Assembly: GCA_964345635.1 (NCBI GenBank)
Contig: CAYFRM010000013.1
Location: forward strand, 1-21,833
Origin: WVXT01 sp964345635
Lineage (GTDB): Bacteria > UBA6262 > WVXT01
DNA: 21,833 nt
Direction: 5' to 3'
In this document: in pieces, positions 7,243 through 16,000 of the stretch
How the letters are laid out: every line of letters begins with the position of its first letter
Numbering within the stretch: position 1 is the stretch's first letter
Program-made: the position numbers and the translations under genes
The notes under the pieces: model-generated
Databases searched by the model: none
What the model saw: the letters and a program-made list of their open reading frames with translations, nothing else
Told to the model about the DNA's origin: nothing

Positions 7243-7716
7243 ATGAAAAAGATTATCGTAAGTTTAATTGTTCTGTTAATGTCTCTGCTATTTGGCCAAC
7301 GCGCGTTTTCGCATTGCGAAATACCCTGCGGAATATACGGGGACGAAATGAGATTCGATATGATTGAAGAGCATATCACCACGATTGAAAAAGCGATGAA
7401 GGTGATTTTGGAGCTGTCAAAAGAGAAGGACAAGAATTATAACCAGCTTGTGCGCTGGATTGACAACAAGGAACAACATGCCCAAGAGATACAGTTTATA
7501 GTATATCAGTATTTTATGACTCAGAGGGTGAAACCTGTTGATAGAAAGGATACTGATAAATACGAGAGATACGTAAAACAATTAACATTACTCCATCAAA
7601 TACTCGTCTATGCAATGAAAGCGAAGCAAACCACCGACCTCGATAATGTCAGAGAATTAAGGTCTCTTCTAAACAGTTTTGCAACTGCCTATTTCGGTCC
7701 TGAAGGGAGAAAATAG
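7243..7716 (+). CDS. sodN: Nickel superoxide dismutase precursor with Sec signal peptide
   Basis: A 157-residue precursor. Residues 1-23 form a clear signal peptide (MKK, hydrophobic core, A-F-S at the cleavage site). Cleavage after Ser23 would give a mature N-terminus HCEIPCGIY, which is the nickel hook of Ni-SOD (His1, Cys2, Cys6 and Tyr9 in HCxxPCGxY). The remaining 130 or so residues are mainly helical, consistent with the four-helix subunit of the hexameric enzyme, with a WIDNKEQHAQEI...VYQYFMTQRVKP stretch resembling the family core. It converts superoxide to oxygen and hydrogen peroxide, here probably in the periplasm. ATG at 7243 follows GGAGGAGGTG with good spacing; a TTG at 7135 is rejected because a terminator lies inside that extension. 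It is flanked by terminators and a direct repeat. No dedicated SodX-like maturation protease is present in the window. Confidence 0.88.
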   Translation: MKKIIVSLIVLLMSLLFGQRAFSHCEIPCGIYGDEMRFDMIEEHITTIEKAMKVILELSKEKDKNYNQLVRWIDNKEQHAQEIQFIVYQYFMTQRVKPVDRKDTDKYERYVKQLTLLHQILVYAMKAKQTTDLDNVRELRSLLNSFATAYFGPEGRK

Positions 7717-7757
7717 ATTAATTAATTCCTATAGGACAGAATGGGGAGTTTGAATTG

Positions 7758-7785
7758 ACCACCGGGGACTATTCTCCGGTGGTTT
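7758..7785 (+). terminator. Intrinsic terminator after the Ni-SOD gene
   Basis: Stem ACCACCGG (7758-7765)/CCGGTGGT (7776-7783) with a 10-base loop and TTT. It makes the Ni-SOD gene a single-gene unit between two look-alike terminators. Confidence 0.75.
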
Positions 7786-7795
7786 CTCATTATTA

Positions 7796-7824
7796 TTGAC
7801 AAAAGCAGTCAAATCTGATATAAA
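7796..7824 (+). promoter_or_regulatory. Strong sigma70-type promoter for tRNA-Ser
   Basis: Consensus TTGACA (7796-7801), 17-base spacer and TATAAA (7819-7824). Predicted transcription start is near 7831, about 40 bases before the tRNA. Confidence 0.8.
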
Positions 7825-7842
7825 TAAACGGGCAATTAGTAT

Positions 7843-7875
7843 CTTATCTTTAAATTCAGGCCTGTAAACGGAGAG
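7843..7875 (+). repeat. Direct repeat, right copy (overlaps tRNA-Ser 5' end)
   Basis: A 33-base partner of 7194-7225. It covers the tRNA leader and the first six bases of the tRNA gene (7870-7875). The two copies bracket the Ni-SOD gene, its terminator and the tRNA promoter. Confidence 0.85.
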
Positions 7876-7959
7876 GTACCCAAGTGGCTGAAGGGGCGGG
7901 TTTGCTAAACCTGTAGTAGGTCGAATGGCCTAGCGTGAGTTCGAATCTCACCCTCTCCG
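7870..7959 (+). tRNA. tRNA-Ser (anticodon GCU)
   Basis: The acceptor stem GGAGAGG (7870-7876) pairs with CCTCTCC (7952-7958), with discriminator G. The anticodon loop TTGCTAA in a CGGGT/ACCTG stem gives anticodon GCT, reading AGC and AGU. A long variable arm (TAGGTC/GGCCTA) marks a class II tRNA, as expected for serine. The T arm is GTGAG-TTCGAAT-CTCAC. The 3' CCA is not encoded and must be added after transcription. The gene has its own strong promoter. Confidence 0.95.
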
Positions 7960-7984
7960 TTGATTCACAGGAGGGGTCGCTGGA

Positions 7985-8040
7985 GCGACGAATAAGGAGC
8001 TCCGGGTAGCGACGGGCGCGAGGCGGTGAGCGCCCCGGGG
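7985..8040 (+). repeat. GC-rich palindromic repeat element, copy A
   Basis: Two blocks are shared with 17735-17806. One is 16 bases starting GCGACGA (7985-8000, one mismatch). The other is 28 bases (8013-8040, one mismatch) built on the hairpin GGGCGC...GCGCCC. The blocks are 12 bases apart here and 28 apart in copy B. Flanking short hairpins (GTCGCTGGAGCGAC, GGTCCGCAGGACC) continue the GC-rich tract to about 8063. The tract lies just after the tRNA 3' end and codes for nothing evident. Confidence 0.75.
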
Positions 8041-8065
8041 TCCGCAGGACCGAAGCCCGCGGAAG

Positions 8066-8092
8066 AAAATCACTCTGACCCCTTTTTAGGGG
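8066..8092 (+). repeat. Short dispersed repeat with ACTCTGACCCC core
   Basis: AAAAT, one variable base, then ACTCTGACCCCTTTT recurs at 18387-18408 in the same orientation. Here the CCCC pairs with GGGG six bases later (8079-8092). It ends the GC-rich tract just upstream of the L10 promoter. Confidence 0.6.
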
Positions 8093-8117
8093 CGAGCGAA
8101 AGAAAGGAAAAAAAACC

Positions 8118-8146
8118 TTGACAAAAAGCGAAAGATTAGATATTAT
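8118..8146 (+). promoter_or_regulatory. Strong sigma70-type promoter of the rplJ operon
   Basis: Consensus TTGACA (8118-8123), 17-base spacer and TATTAT (8141-8146). The predicted start near 8153 places the L10 leader at the 5' end of the transcript. Confidence 0.85.
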
Positions 8147-8174
8147 TAGTGTTTTAGGAAGTCAATTTATAATA

Positions 8175-8238
8175 GGTCGAAGACAGTAGGCCTCCGCTGT
8201 TGCGGATTAAATCCAGCCTACCGAGATCAGATAAGTGC
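8175..8238 (+). promoter_or_regulatory. Ribosomal protein L10 leader RNA
   Basis: GTCGAAGACAGTAGG (8177-8190) and ATCCAGCCTACCGAG (8211-8225) are the hallmark halves of the bacterial L10 leader: GTAGG pairs with CCTAC around an internal hairpin (CCGC/GCGG near 8194-8204) and a kink-turn-like AGA element. In known systems L10, or the L10-L12 complex, binds this RNA and represses its own operon. It sits immediately after a strong promoter and before rplJ, as expected. Confidence 0.85.
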
Positions 8239-8243
8239 AAAAG

Positions 8244-8272
8244 AAACTTCTCTGTCTGCGGGAAGTTTTTTT
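8244..8272 (+). terminator. Attenuator-type terminator in the L10 leader
   Basis: Stem AAACTTC (8244-8250)/GAAGTTT (8262-8268) with loop TCTGTCTGCGG and seven T residues (8266-8272). It lies between the L10-binding element and the rplJ start, the place where L10 leaders of other bacteria carry a regulatory terminator. Confidence 0.72.
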
Positions 8273-8325
8273 ATCGCCTGAAAAAGCGAATTTTTACGTC
8301 AATTTCTGGCGGTTTGGGGGAAAGA

Positions 8326-8865
8326 ATGGCACGAAAGGATAAAGAAGTATTCGTCAATGAACTTACCGACAGGTTAAGAACGAATAATAATTTCATCTTG
8401 ACTGATTATAAAGGACTCAATGTAGAAGAAATGACCGATCTGAGAAACAAGATGCACAAGGTAGGTTGTGAGTTCAAGGTGGTAAAGAATACTCTGGCTC
8501 GCTTGGCTATGAAGAATCTGAATCTGGAGAAATTGATAGAGTATCTTCAGGGACCAACTGCTATTGCCGTGGAAAAGAGCGATATTATCGCTGCCACGAA
8601 AACTCTTGTAGATTTTTCTCGCCAGCATGAAAATTTGAAGATTAAGGGAGGTTTTTTAGAAGGCCACGTCATCCTTCCCCAGGAGCTGGAATCTTTAGCT
8701 AAGTTGCCTTCGAAAGAAGTACTCCTGGCGAAATTATGTCTGAGTCTTCAAGCACCTATTATTAGGTTTTCCGGGGTACTTCAGGGGTTAGTAAGGAACT
8801 TAGTTTTTCTTTTGGATGCGATTAGTAAAAAGAAGGCGGAAGGCGGATCTGTAAAGGAGGAATAA
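8326..8865 (+). CDS. rplJ: 50S ribosomal protein L10
   Basis: A 179-residue protein of normal length. The N-terminal domain has the family pattern: ILTDYKGLNVEEMTDLR, then FKVVKNTLARLAM, and GPTAIAV near residue 80. A long C-terminal helix (ending in Lys/Glu-rich KKKAEGGSVKEE) would carry the L7/L12 dimers. L10 forms the base of the ribosomal stalk. ATG at 8326 follows GGGGGAAAG with good spacing; an upstream GTG-type extension to 8200 is rejected because it runs through the leader RNA. It is the first gene of the operon, with rplL 3 bases downstream, and is likely autoregulated through its leader. Confidence 0.96.
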   Translation: MARKDKEVFVNELTDRLRTNNNFILTDYKGLNVEEMTDLRNKMHKVGCEFKVVKNTLARLAMKNLNLEKLIEYLQGPTAIAVEKSDIIAATKTLVDFSRQHENLKIKGGFLEGHVILPQELESLAKLPSKEVLLAKLCLSLQAPIIRFSGVLQGLVRNLVFLLDAISKKKAEGGSVKEE

Positions 8866-8868
8866 GAG

Positions 8869-9258
8869 ATGGCAACTGCGAAGAAGAGTAAAGACGAGAT
8901 TATCCAGACAATCGAAAAGATGAGCGTGCTCGAATTGTCTGAGCTGGTAAAGGCTCTGGAAGAGAAATTCGGAGTCAGTGCTGCCTCTTTAGCTCCAGCG
9001 GCGGCAGCAGCGGGAGCTCCCGCAGAAGCGGCTAAGGCTGAAGAGAAGACGGAATTTAACGTTGTTTTGACAAAAGCCGGTGACAAGAAGATTCAGGTAA
9101 TAAAGGTCGTGCGTGAGCTTACCGGTTTGGGACTGAAAGAGGCGAAAGACCTGGTGGATAATCCGCCCAAGGCATTGAAAGAAGGAATAGATAAGAATGC
9201 CGCGGAAGAAATCAAAAATAAACTAAAAGAAGTGGGAGCAGAAGTAGAAATTAAGTAA
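8869..9258 (+). CDS. rplL: 50S ribosomal protein L7/L12
   Basis: A 129-residue stalk protein. The N-terminal dimerisation helices (about 10-38, MSVLELSELVKALEEKFGV) are followed by an Ala/Pro-rich flexible hinge (about 43-62) and the globular C-terminal domain, which has the factor-binding face (KIQVIKVVRELTGLGLKEAK and VDNPPKALKEG). It recruits and stimulates translational GTPases such as EF-G and EF-Tu, both encoded later in this cluster. AAAGGAGG at the end of rplJ serves as the ribosome site for the ATG at 8869. No terminator is seen between rplL and rpoB. Confidence 0.97.
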   Translation: MATAKKSKDEIIQTIEKMSVLELSELVKALEEKFGVSAASLAPAAAAAGAPAEAAKAEEKTEFNVVLTKAGDKKIQVIKVVRELTGLGLKEAKDLVDNPPKALKEGIDKNAAEEIKNKLKEVGAEVEIK

Positions 9259-9293
9259 GAATCTTGAAGTTAGAAAATAGGGAGGTGTCTGAG

Positions 9294-12200
9294 TTGGCGA
9301 AGAAAATAGATTTCGCACGGATTCCTGCAATCATGGGTATTCCTAATCTCATTGAGGTGCAAAAAGCTTCCTTCGAAGAATTCTTGCAGAAGGACGTGCC
9401 ACCTGAGAAGAGGAAGAGGCAGGGTTTGCAGGCGGCTTTTGAGGATATCTTTCCTATCGATAATGTTGACCAGACGCTACGCCTGAACTTTGTGGAATAT
9501 ATTCTGGAAGAGCCTAAGTACGGTAAGATAGAAGCGATAAACAAGGATATGACGTATTCCCGGCCGTTAAAGATAAGAGTGAAGTTGGAAATCAAGAAAG
9601 AAACTCGGAAAAAGCCAATCTTTAAGGAACAATCGGTATACCTGTGCAGTCTTCCTTGTATGACCGATACGGGAACCTTTATCATTAACGGTGCCGAGCG
9701 AGTGGTGGTCAATCAGTTGCACCGCTCGCCGGGAGTCATCTTTGAAGAAGATCAGGAACCGGGAACAAAGAAGATAAAGATATCGTCTTATGGTAAAAGG
9801 CTATATGTGGCCAGTATCATACCCTATCGGGGAGCCTGGGTAGAGTTTGAATTCGATAATAATAATGCGCTTTTTGTTAAGATCGACAAAAAGAGAAAAC
9901 TTCCGGCAAGTGTGCTGTTGAAGGCATTGGGTTTGAAAACCAACCAGCAAATTTTACACACGTTTTACGAAGTGGATAAGGTTAATTTAAAAACCGGCAG
10001 TGCACGTAACATACAGAAAATTACTTCTTCCTTATCAGGCAAGATCCTTGCTTCCGATATGATTGACAAGAAGACCGGGGAGGTATTAGGAGAAGCCAAC
10101 GAACAGATTACACCGGAGTTAGCAAAGAGAATAGTCAGGTCAGAAATTGGCAAGGTTGAAGTGGTGAAATTTGATCCTGCTATCAACGATATAACTATTC
10201 ATGAGACGTTAAGAAGGGACAAAATTAAATCGCAGGCGCAAGCAATACTGGACATATTTCGCAGATTGCGCGCGCAGGAATATATCACGGAAGAATCGGC
10301 AATAGGATTCTTTGATACCTTGCTGTTCAGGACCAAGAAATACGATCTTTCTAAGGTCGGACGCTATAAAATAAATAGAAAACTATCTGGTGTATTGGAG
10401 AAAATGAGGTCCGAATTACACCCACGACTGCATGAGGCTATTTGTCGCAGCAATTACTATTCGGGAAACAAGGACAGTAAGAAAATGGAAATCCCTATGG
10501 AGACAAAGCGAACCTTATGTCTGCAGGACGTTTTGGCCACAATTAAATACCTCATTGACCTGAATAATGGAACGGGGGGAGAAATCGACGATATCGATCA
10601 TCTGGGGAATCGTCGCGTCCGTTCGGTAGGCGAGCTTTTGGAGAATCAGGTAAGAATCGGACTTTCCCATATGGCTCGTTTGGTCAGGGAAAGAATGAAC
10701 ATGCAGAGTAGCGAAACAATAAGCGCGCGGGATATAATCAATACCGCACCGGTGGTGGGCGTTATTCGGAAATTCTTCGGGACCAGTCAACTTTCTCAAT
10801 TTATGGACCAGACAAATCCTCTGGCTGAACTCACTCACAAGAGAAGGCTTTCTGCCCTGGGACCCGGGGGACTGAATCGCAAAAGGGCTGGTTTTGAAGT
10901 GCGCGATGTTCACCATTCCCATTACGGTCGGATTTGTCCCATTGAGACTCCCGAAGGTCCGAACATTGGGTTGATTACCAGCCTGTCTCTTTACGCGCGT
11001 ATCAATAAGTACGGACTTATTGAGACCCCTTACCGCAAAGTAGTTAAGGGAAAAGTCACTGACCAGATTGAGTATCTTACTGCTGACCGGGAGGATGAGT
11101 ACGTAATTGCTCAGGCAAATGCTCCCATAAGTGAGGAAGGCAGGTTTAAGGAAGATCTGGTAGCTACCCGTTCCCGGGGAGATTTTACTCTGGTTTCGCC
11201 CAAAGAAATAGATTTTATGGACATCTCACCGAAACAGCTTGTGGGCGCCTCGGCCGGGTTAATTCCCTTTTTGGAACATGACGATGCTAATCGCGCCTTG
11301 ATGGGTTCCAATATGCAGAGACAGGCGGTTCCTCTTCTTACCTGTGAGGCGCCACTGGTGGCAACGGGTATTGAAGAAGCTGTAGCCCGGGATTCGGGAG
11401 TGGTGGTGACTGCCCGGCGGGCTGGTTGGGTGGAGAGCGTGCGGGCGGATCAAATTATAGTCTGGTGTGGGGAAGAGGACAAAAATAAGAATGATCCCGT
11501 AGATATTTACTATTTGAAAAAGTATAAACGGAGTAATCAAGATACGTGTGTGAATCAGATTCCCGCGGTTGAGGTAGGCGACCGTGTCCGGAAGGGTCAA
11601 GTAATCGCCGATGGCCCGGCTACCTCCCAGGGCGGGCTTGCTCTGGGCAGAAACGTTCTGGTGGCCTTTATGTCCTGGGGAGGGTACAATTTTGAAGATG
11701 CAATATTGGTTAGCGAAAGGCTGGTCAGGGATGACATTTTTACTTCAGTCCATATTCAAGAGTTTGAGGTTGACGCTCGTGATTTAACCATAGGGTCAGA
11801 AGAGATAACCCGGGATATTCCTAATGTGGGAGAAGAAGCTCTGAAGAATCTTGACGAGCATGGAATAGTGTATGTGGGAGCTTATGTCTATCCCGGGGAT
11901 ATCCTTGTGGGGAAAGTTACACCCAAGGGTGAGACGAGGGCTACTCCCGAAGAAAGGTTACTGAGAGTGATTTTTGGAAAGAAAGCCGAGGAGGTTCAAG
12001 ATGCTTCGCTGAGGGTCCCTCCCGGGATAGAGGGTAAGGTTCTGGATGTTCAGGTATTCACACGTAAGGGAAAAATTTCTAAAGACCAGGAGCTAAAGAT
12101 TTCCAAAGAGACCGATCAGAAATATGGCAAACTAATTTCTGATTTGAGGCAGAAAAGAAAGAAGCTACTTGCCCGTCAGAAAAAGTTGACCAGGGAAGAG

Positions 12201-13034
12201 AAAGAAAGAATCAATAAATTAGCCGAATTTCAGATAGAAGAACTAAAGAGAAATAAGAAAAAAGCGCAAGAGAATCTACGTCAAGGGGATGACCTGGCGG
12301 TTACAGTTAACAAAGTGGTAAAGGTTTTCATAGTGAGTAAGAGAAAGGTCTCGGCAGGCGATAAGTTAGCGGGCAGGCATGGCAATAAGGGCGTTGTTGC
12401 CCGCATATTGCCTGTTGAGGATATGCCCTATTTGCCGGACGGGACTCCCGTGGACATAGTATTGAACCCCCTGTCTATTCCTTCCCGTATGAATGTGGGA
12501 CAGATTCTGGAGGCAGAATTGGGTTGGGCTGCCCGTGAGCTGGGCGTGCAAATGATTTCACCCATCTTCGATGGGGCAAAAGAAAGAGAAATAAAAGCCA
12601 GGTTAAGACAAGCAGAACTTCCTGAGGATGGTAAGATCACCCTGTACGACGGGCTGACAGGTGAGCCTATGGAGGAGAAAGTTACGGTGGGATACATGTA
12701 TATTATGAAACTGGCACATCTGGTGGAGGATAAGATTCATGCTCGTTCTATTGGTCCCTACTCACTGATTACCCGACAGCCCCTGGGGGGCAAAGCCCAG
12801 TTTGGTGGCCAGAGATTTGGGGAGATGGAAGTCTGGGCAATAGAGGGATACGGAGCAGCTTATACGTTAAAGGAATTTTTGACTATGAAAAGCGATGATG
12901 TTACCGGCCGCACAAAAATGTATGAGGCGATTGTGAAAGGAGAACCGATAGAAGAAGCGGGAGTGCCCGAATCATTCAAAGTATTGGTAAAGGAACTTCA
13001 GGCCCTGGGTCTGAGCGTGGAACTGCAAAAATAA
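9294..13034 (+). CDS. rpoB: DNA-directed RNA polymerase subunit beta
   Basis: A 1246-residue beta subunit, complete from IPAIMGIPNLIEVQKASFEEFL to the C-terminal GGQRFGEMEVWAIEGYGAAYTL and SDDVTGRTKMYEAI. The rifampicin region (about 495-560) reads QLSQFMDQTNPLAELTHKRR and then LSALGPGGL; the residues usually altered in resistance (Asp, His, Arg, Ser in this stretch) are in their sensitive form. KVSAGDKLAGRHGNKGV carries active-site lysines. A Lys-rich helical insertion of about 60 residues (near 930-995) precedes it, at the site where E. coli has a larger insertion. I choose TTG at 9294 because GGGAGG lies 8 bases upstream; a TTG at 9264 has no such site. It is co-transcribed with rplJL and rpoC. 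Confidence 0.97.
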   Translation: MAKKIDFARIPAIMGIPNLIEVQKASFEEFLQKDVPPEKRKRQGLQAAFEDIFPIDNVDQTLRLNFVEYILEEPKYGKIEAINKDMTYSRPLKIRVKLEIKKETRKKPIFKEQSVYLCSLPCMTDTGTFIINGAERVVVNQLHRSPGVIFEEDQEPGTKKIKISSYGKRLYVASIIPYRGAWVEFEFDNNNALFVKIDKKRKLPASVLLKALGLKTNQQILHTFYEVDKVNLKTGSARNIQKITSSLSGKILASDMIDKKTGEVLGEANEQITPELAKRIVRSEIGKVEVVKFDPAINDITIHETLRRDKIKSQAQAILDIFRRLRAQEYITEESAIGFFDTLLFRTKKYDLSKVGRYKINRKLSGVLEKMRSELHPRLHEAICRSNYYSGNKDSKKMEIPMETKRTLCLQDVLATIKYLIDLNNGTGGEIDDIDHLGNRRVRSVGELLENQVRIGLSHMARLVRERMNMQSSETISARDIINTAPVVGVIRKFFGTSQLSQFMDQTNPLAELTHKRRLSALGPGGLNRKRAGFEVRDVHHSHYGRICPIETPEGPNIGLITSLSLYARINKYGLIETPYRKVVKGKVTDQIEYLTADREDEYVIAQANAPISEEGRFKEDLVATRSRGDFTLVSPKEIDFMDISPKQLVGASAGLIPFLEHDDANRALMGSNMQRQAVPLLTCEAPLVATGIEEAVARDSGVVVTARRAGWVESVRADQIIVWCGEEDKNKNDPVDIYYLKKYKRSNQDTCVNQIPAVEVGDRVRKGQVIADGPATSQGGLALGRNVLVAFMSWGGYNFEDAILVSERLVRDDIFTSVHIQEFEVDARDLTIGSEEITRDIPNVGEEALKNLDEHGIVYVGAYVYPGDILVGKVTPKGETRATPEERLLRVIFGKKAEEVQDASLRVPPGIEGKVLDVQVFTRKGKISKDQELKISKETDQKYGKLISDLRQKRKKLLARQKKLTREEKERINKLAEFQIEELKRNKKKAQENLRQGDDLAVTVNKVVKVFIVSKRKVSAGDKLAGRHGNKGVVARILPVEDMPYLPDGTPVDIVLNPLSIPSRMNVGQILEAELGWAARELGVQMISPIFDGAKEREIKARLRQAELPEDGKITLYDGLTGEPMEEKVTVGYMYIMKLAHLVEDKIHARSIGPYSLITRQPLGGKAQFGGQRFGEMEVWAIEGYGAAYTLKEFLTMKSDDVTGRTKMYEAIVKGEPIEEAGVPESFKVLVKELQALGLSVELQK

Positions 13035-13073
13035 GAACAAGTCAATATTTCTGAATTTTAGAGGTGAGGCAAA

Positions 13074-16000
13074 TTGGTTAAAAAAGCGAGAATAAAAAAG
13101 TTTAGAGAGAAACTGGACTACACTGATTTCAGATCCGTTCGCTTACAGTTAGCTTCTCCGGAACAGGTGAGAGGATGGTCTTACGGCGAAGTCAAAAAGC
13201 CAGAAACCATCAACTACCGCACTTTCAAGCCAGAATGGGATGGTCTATTCTGTGAGAGAATTTTTGGGCCGGTTAAGGATTATGAATGTAGTTGCGGCAA
13301 ATATAAATGGTCTAAACATAAGGGAATTATCTGCGATCGTTGCGGAGTTGAAGTTACAGAATCTAAAGTGAGAAGGGAGAGAATGGGACATATAGAATTG
13401 GCAGTGCCCGTGGCCCATATCTGGTTTTTGAGAAAGCCCCCTTCTCGCATTGGTATGCTTTTGAATATGAAACTGGGAGATTTGGAAAAAATTATTTATT
13501 ATGCTGCATACGTGGTAGTCGATGCGGGGAAAGCGCAAGGCTTATTTAAGAAGCAGCTTCTTTCACAGGAAGAATATGAGCGATACAAAGCAGAATACGG
13601 GGAAAGAGCGTTCAAAGCAGAGATAGGGGCATCGGCAGTGAAGACATTGCTTAAGGAAGTAGATTTAACTAAGATGGCTCAGGATTTGAGATCAAGAATA
13701 AAGGAGGAGATAGCCCAGACCACAAGGACAAGGATGGTGAAACAGCTCAGGATAGTCGACGGATTTATCAAATCGGGAAACAAGCCCGAATGGATGGTCC
13801 TTGACTGTATTCCCGTGATTCCTCCGGAACTTAGACCATTAGTTCCCCTGGAGGGAGGAAGGTTTGCTTCTTCCGATTTGAACGATCTCTACAGGAGAAT
13901 AATTAATCGCAATAATAGACTAAAACATATTGAAAATCTAAAGGCTCCGGCAGTAATGATACATTCTGAGAAGCGCTTGCTGCAAGAAGCCGTGGACGCT
14001 CTATTTGAAAACGGGGCCCGCGGCAAGACGGTTAACGGTCCGGGCAACCGGCCATTGAAATCTCTCTCGGATATTCTAAAGGGGAAACAGGGGCGCTTCC
14101 GCCAGAATTTGCTGGGCAAGAGAGTAGATTATTCCGGCCGTTCTGTTATCGTCGTTGGTCCCCACCTGAAAATACACCAGTGTGGTCTGCCCAAAGAGAT
14201 GGCCCTGGAATTATTCAAACCTTTCATATTGAATGAGTTAATCGCGCAGGGACACGTGACCACTTTGAAGAGCGCCAAGAAGGAACTGGAAAAGCGGACT
14301 CCGGTTGTTTTCGATATCCTGGAAAGTGTGATCCGTGGCCATCCCGTTCTACTTAATAGAGCTCCCACCCTCCATCGCTTGGGGATTCAGGCTTTTCAGC
14401 CAATTTTGGTTGAGGGCAAAGCGATACAATTACATCCTTTGGTTTGTGCGGCATTCAACGCAGATTTTGACGGCGACCAGATGGCAGTGCACGTGCCGTT
14501 GTCTGCCGAAGCCTGCATGGAAGCAAAGGTACTGATGTCTGCAGCAAATAATATCCTTTCTCCCGCCAACGGACAATCTATCGTAACGCCCACGCAGGAT
14601 ATAGTCCTAGGGTGCTGTTATCTGACAAAAGAAAAGAAAGGAGTAAAAGGAGAAGGGCGAATTTTTGCCAGCGTGGATGAAGTTGTCGTAGCCCATGAGG
14701 AAGGAGAAGTCGACCTTCACGCCCGGATAAAGGTGAGAGGAATTAATAAAATCAGAGAAAAGGACGATTGGGTAAAAGAAGATTTCGTCAGCCCCGACAG
14801 GTGGAAAGACCATACAACTGTGGGCAGAATTCTATTCAACCAGGTTATTCCCGAGGAGCTTCGCTTTGTCAATACAGTAATCGATAAGAAAATACTGGCA
14901 GATTTAATTCAAAAGTGTTTCCACCAACTGGGCAATTACAGGACGCTGGCTTTGCTCGACGAAGTAAAAGCATTAGGTTTTAGATATGTTACCAAATCCG
15001 GAATCACCATCTCTATCGACGATATGAGAACCCCTCGCATAAAGGAACAGTTATTGGAATCGGCCAGATCTCAGGTAAAAAAGATCGAATCAAACTACAA
15101 GCAGGGTTTGATTACTGAGGCGGAGAGATACAATAATATCATAGATATCTGGACCAGCGTGACCAATAGAATAGCCGATACCATGTTTCTGGAGTTGAAA
15201 AACCAGGGCCTGGAGGTTGCTAAGAAAGGGAATCCTAAGTTCAATTCGATATACCTTATGGCCGAATCGGGAGCGCGGGGTTCCGTGCAGCAGATCAGGC
15301 AACTTGCCGGTATGCGCGGGTTAATGGCCAGGCCGGAAAAGAGAGTTACCGGTAAAGTGGGCGAAATCATAGAATCTCCCATTGAATCCAACTTCAGAGA
15401 AGGCCTGACGGTTCTGGAATATTTCATATCCACACACGGAGGACGGAAAGGCCTGGCCGATACGGCCCTGAAGACCGCTGATGCCGGGTACCTTACCAGG
15501 AGACTCATCGATGTCGCCCATAATATTGTAATTGGCGAGGAAGATTGTGGCACAATGAATGGCGTGCGCGTGAGTGAATTAAAAGAGGGCGATGAGGTTA
15601 TTGAATCTTTGAGTGAGCGGATTGTAGGGCGTATGAGCATCGATAGGGTAGCCCATCCTTTAACTGATGAGGTGCTCGTAGAGGCGGGGGAAATAATCAC
15701 TCCCGAGAAGGCTAAGAAAATCCAGGAATCTGATATCGAACGGATTAGAATCCGTTCCGTATTAACTTGCGAGTCGACAAAGGGCATTTGCTCTAAGTGT
15801 TATGGCATAGATTTGACTACAGGAAACCTGGCAGAAATTGGTTTGGCTGTGGGGATTGTGGCAGCACAATCTATCGGTGAGCCCGGGACGCAGCTTACTC
15901 TTAGAACCTTTCATATCGGAGGGACCGCTACAGGACCTGTTAAAAAGTCTTCGGTTGTGGCTAAGGATGACGGAACAGTCAAATACCACAACGTGCGCGC

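Noticed and set aside
7972..8100. CRISPR-like array in the GC-rich repeats after the tRNA
   Set aside because: Units are not regularly spaced or identical and no cas gene is present; hairpin-based dispersed repeats fit better.
8200..8325. 42-residue N-terminal extension of L10
   Set aside because: It is encoded by the L10 leader RNA and attenuator; the family N-terminus and ribosome site fit 8326.
9264..9293. TTG start of rpoB at 9264
   Set aside because: It lacks a ribosome site, while GGGAGG is placed correctly for the TTG at 9294.
15095..15787. 230-residue antisense frame opposite rpoC
   Set aside because: It lies fully within conserved rpoC sequence and shows no domain pattern or start signal.
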